From Stackebrandtia nassauensis DSM 44728 (GTDB taxonomy: Bacteria; Actinomycetota; Actinomycetes; Mycobacteriales; Micromonosporaceae): a stretch of 64,000 bases of DNA. The notes beneath the pieces were generated by a model. The model did not search any database. It saw nothing but the letters and a program-made list of their open reading frames with translations, and was not told the origin of the DNA. The stretch lies in NCBI RefSeq assembly GCF_000024545.1, contig NC_013947.1, forward strand, positions 2,542,001 through 2,606,000, in the 5' to 3' direction. Shown one piece after another: positions 63,798-64,000 of the stretch (position 1 is its first letter; every line of letters starts with the position of its first letter). Both the position numbers and the translations under genes were made by a program.

Positions 63798-63842
63798 CCA
63801 ACGGATATCGTCAACCGACCGTCCGTGGCGAAAGGCTGAACG

Positions 63843-64000
63843 TTGTCCACCAACCGTCCGGCCGCAGGCGGCGGCCGCGAGATCATCGTCACCGTGCAGC
63901 GGTTCGGCAAGTGGATCGACGGTTTCGACACCCGCCACACCGTCACCGGCGCCACCCTCGGCCTGTCGGGCCTGCGCGTCACCGCCGAGGACGGGAGCCT
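63843..64000 (+). CDS. Unidentified protein, N-terminus only
   Basis: A TTG at 63843 with GAAAGG 7 bases upstream opens a frame that stays open to the end of the window (52 residues). The visible part includes VQRFGKWIDGFDTRHT and GLSGLRVTAEDG. The RW/W..GFD.RH pattern recalls the start of actinobacterial Vms1-like release factors (acVLRF1), but the fragment is too short to decide. Confidence 0.4.
   Translation, partial: MSTNRPAAGGGREIIVTVQRFGKWIDGFDTRHTVTGATLGLSGLRVTAEDGS

Noticed and set aside
1-64000. tRNA, rRNA or insertion sequences
   Set aside because: I found no tRNA-like cloverleaf, rRNA stretch, transposase or terminal inverted repeats by eye; a tRNAscan/ISfinder run would be decisive.

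Overview
The window is GC-rich DNA with dense, often overlapping genes and frequent GTG starts. It carries a phosphatidylinositol-mannoside locus, an OpcA-dependent pentose phosphate operon next to ctaB/ctaA, and a SUF operon headed by SufR. Together these indicate a filamentous-type actinobacterium; a Glycomycetaceae-like host such as Stackebrandtia is my inference, not something the sequence proves.

1-16.3 kb: the end of a glycine-betaine binding protein, a GMC (choline-dehydrogenase-like) oxidoreductase and a cation/proton antiporter form an osmotic/ionic module. The HIT phosphorylase, pgsA, PIM acyltransferase, pimA and pdxS follow in the order recalled from the mycobacterial PIM locus. 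In this window an NmrA/TetR pair, an Asp-rich small protein and EF-G2 sit between HIT and pgsA. 16.3-20.7 kb: TPR protein, PLP decarboxylase, truncated haemoglobin, and a small membrane protein divergent from a TetR.

20.7-37.1 kb: pgl-opcA-zwf-pgi-tal-tkt (minus strand), then ctaB. A regulatory/stress island follows (ATP-grasp, SigX5-like sigma, esterase, CPBP protease, CGNR regulator with MFS pump), ending in a 41-unit heptanucleotide array beside ctaA.

37.2-47.4 kb: a TetR gene and a palindromic operator precede nine overlapping genes: M20 hydrolase, DUF3311, sodium symporter, GHMP (PduX-like) kinase, cysteine-synthase-like PLP enzyme, argininosuccinate-lyase homologue, ATP-grasp ligase, formyltransferase-like protein and RarD-type exporter. 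The kinase/PLP/lyase trio is the logic proposed for 2,3-diaminobutyrate or 2,3-diaminopropionate synthesis. With the ligase and formyltransferase it reads as an undescribed small-molecule (dipeptide-like) pathway lying between ctaA and the suf operon.

47.5-54.2 kb: sufR-sufB-sufD-Rieske-sufC-sufS-sufU-sufT. 54.2-57.3 kb: a membrane-anchored glycerophosphodiesterase, a small acidic repeat protein and a secreted GH84 hexosaminidase.

57.3-62.4 kb: the most striking system. Two tiny precursor-like peptides share a leader and end in a CT..YC core. They are followed, after a 14-bp hairpin, by a LanM-type dehydratase-like protein (DUF4135) that lacks a LanC cyclase and carries a DUF6624-like tail. 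Two JmjC/cupin paralogues follow; one has the iron ligands and one has lost them. This looks like an undescribed RiPP pathway. The window ends with a MarR/YceI pair sharing two operators, and the start of an unrecognised gene.
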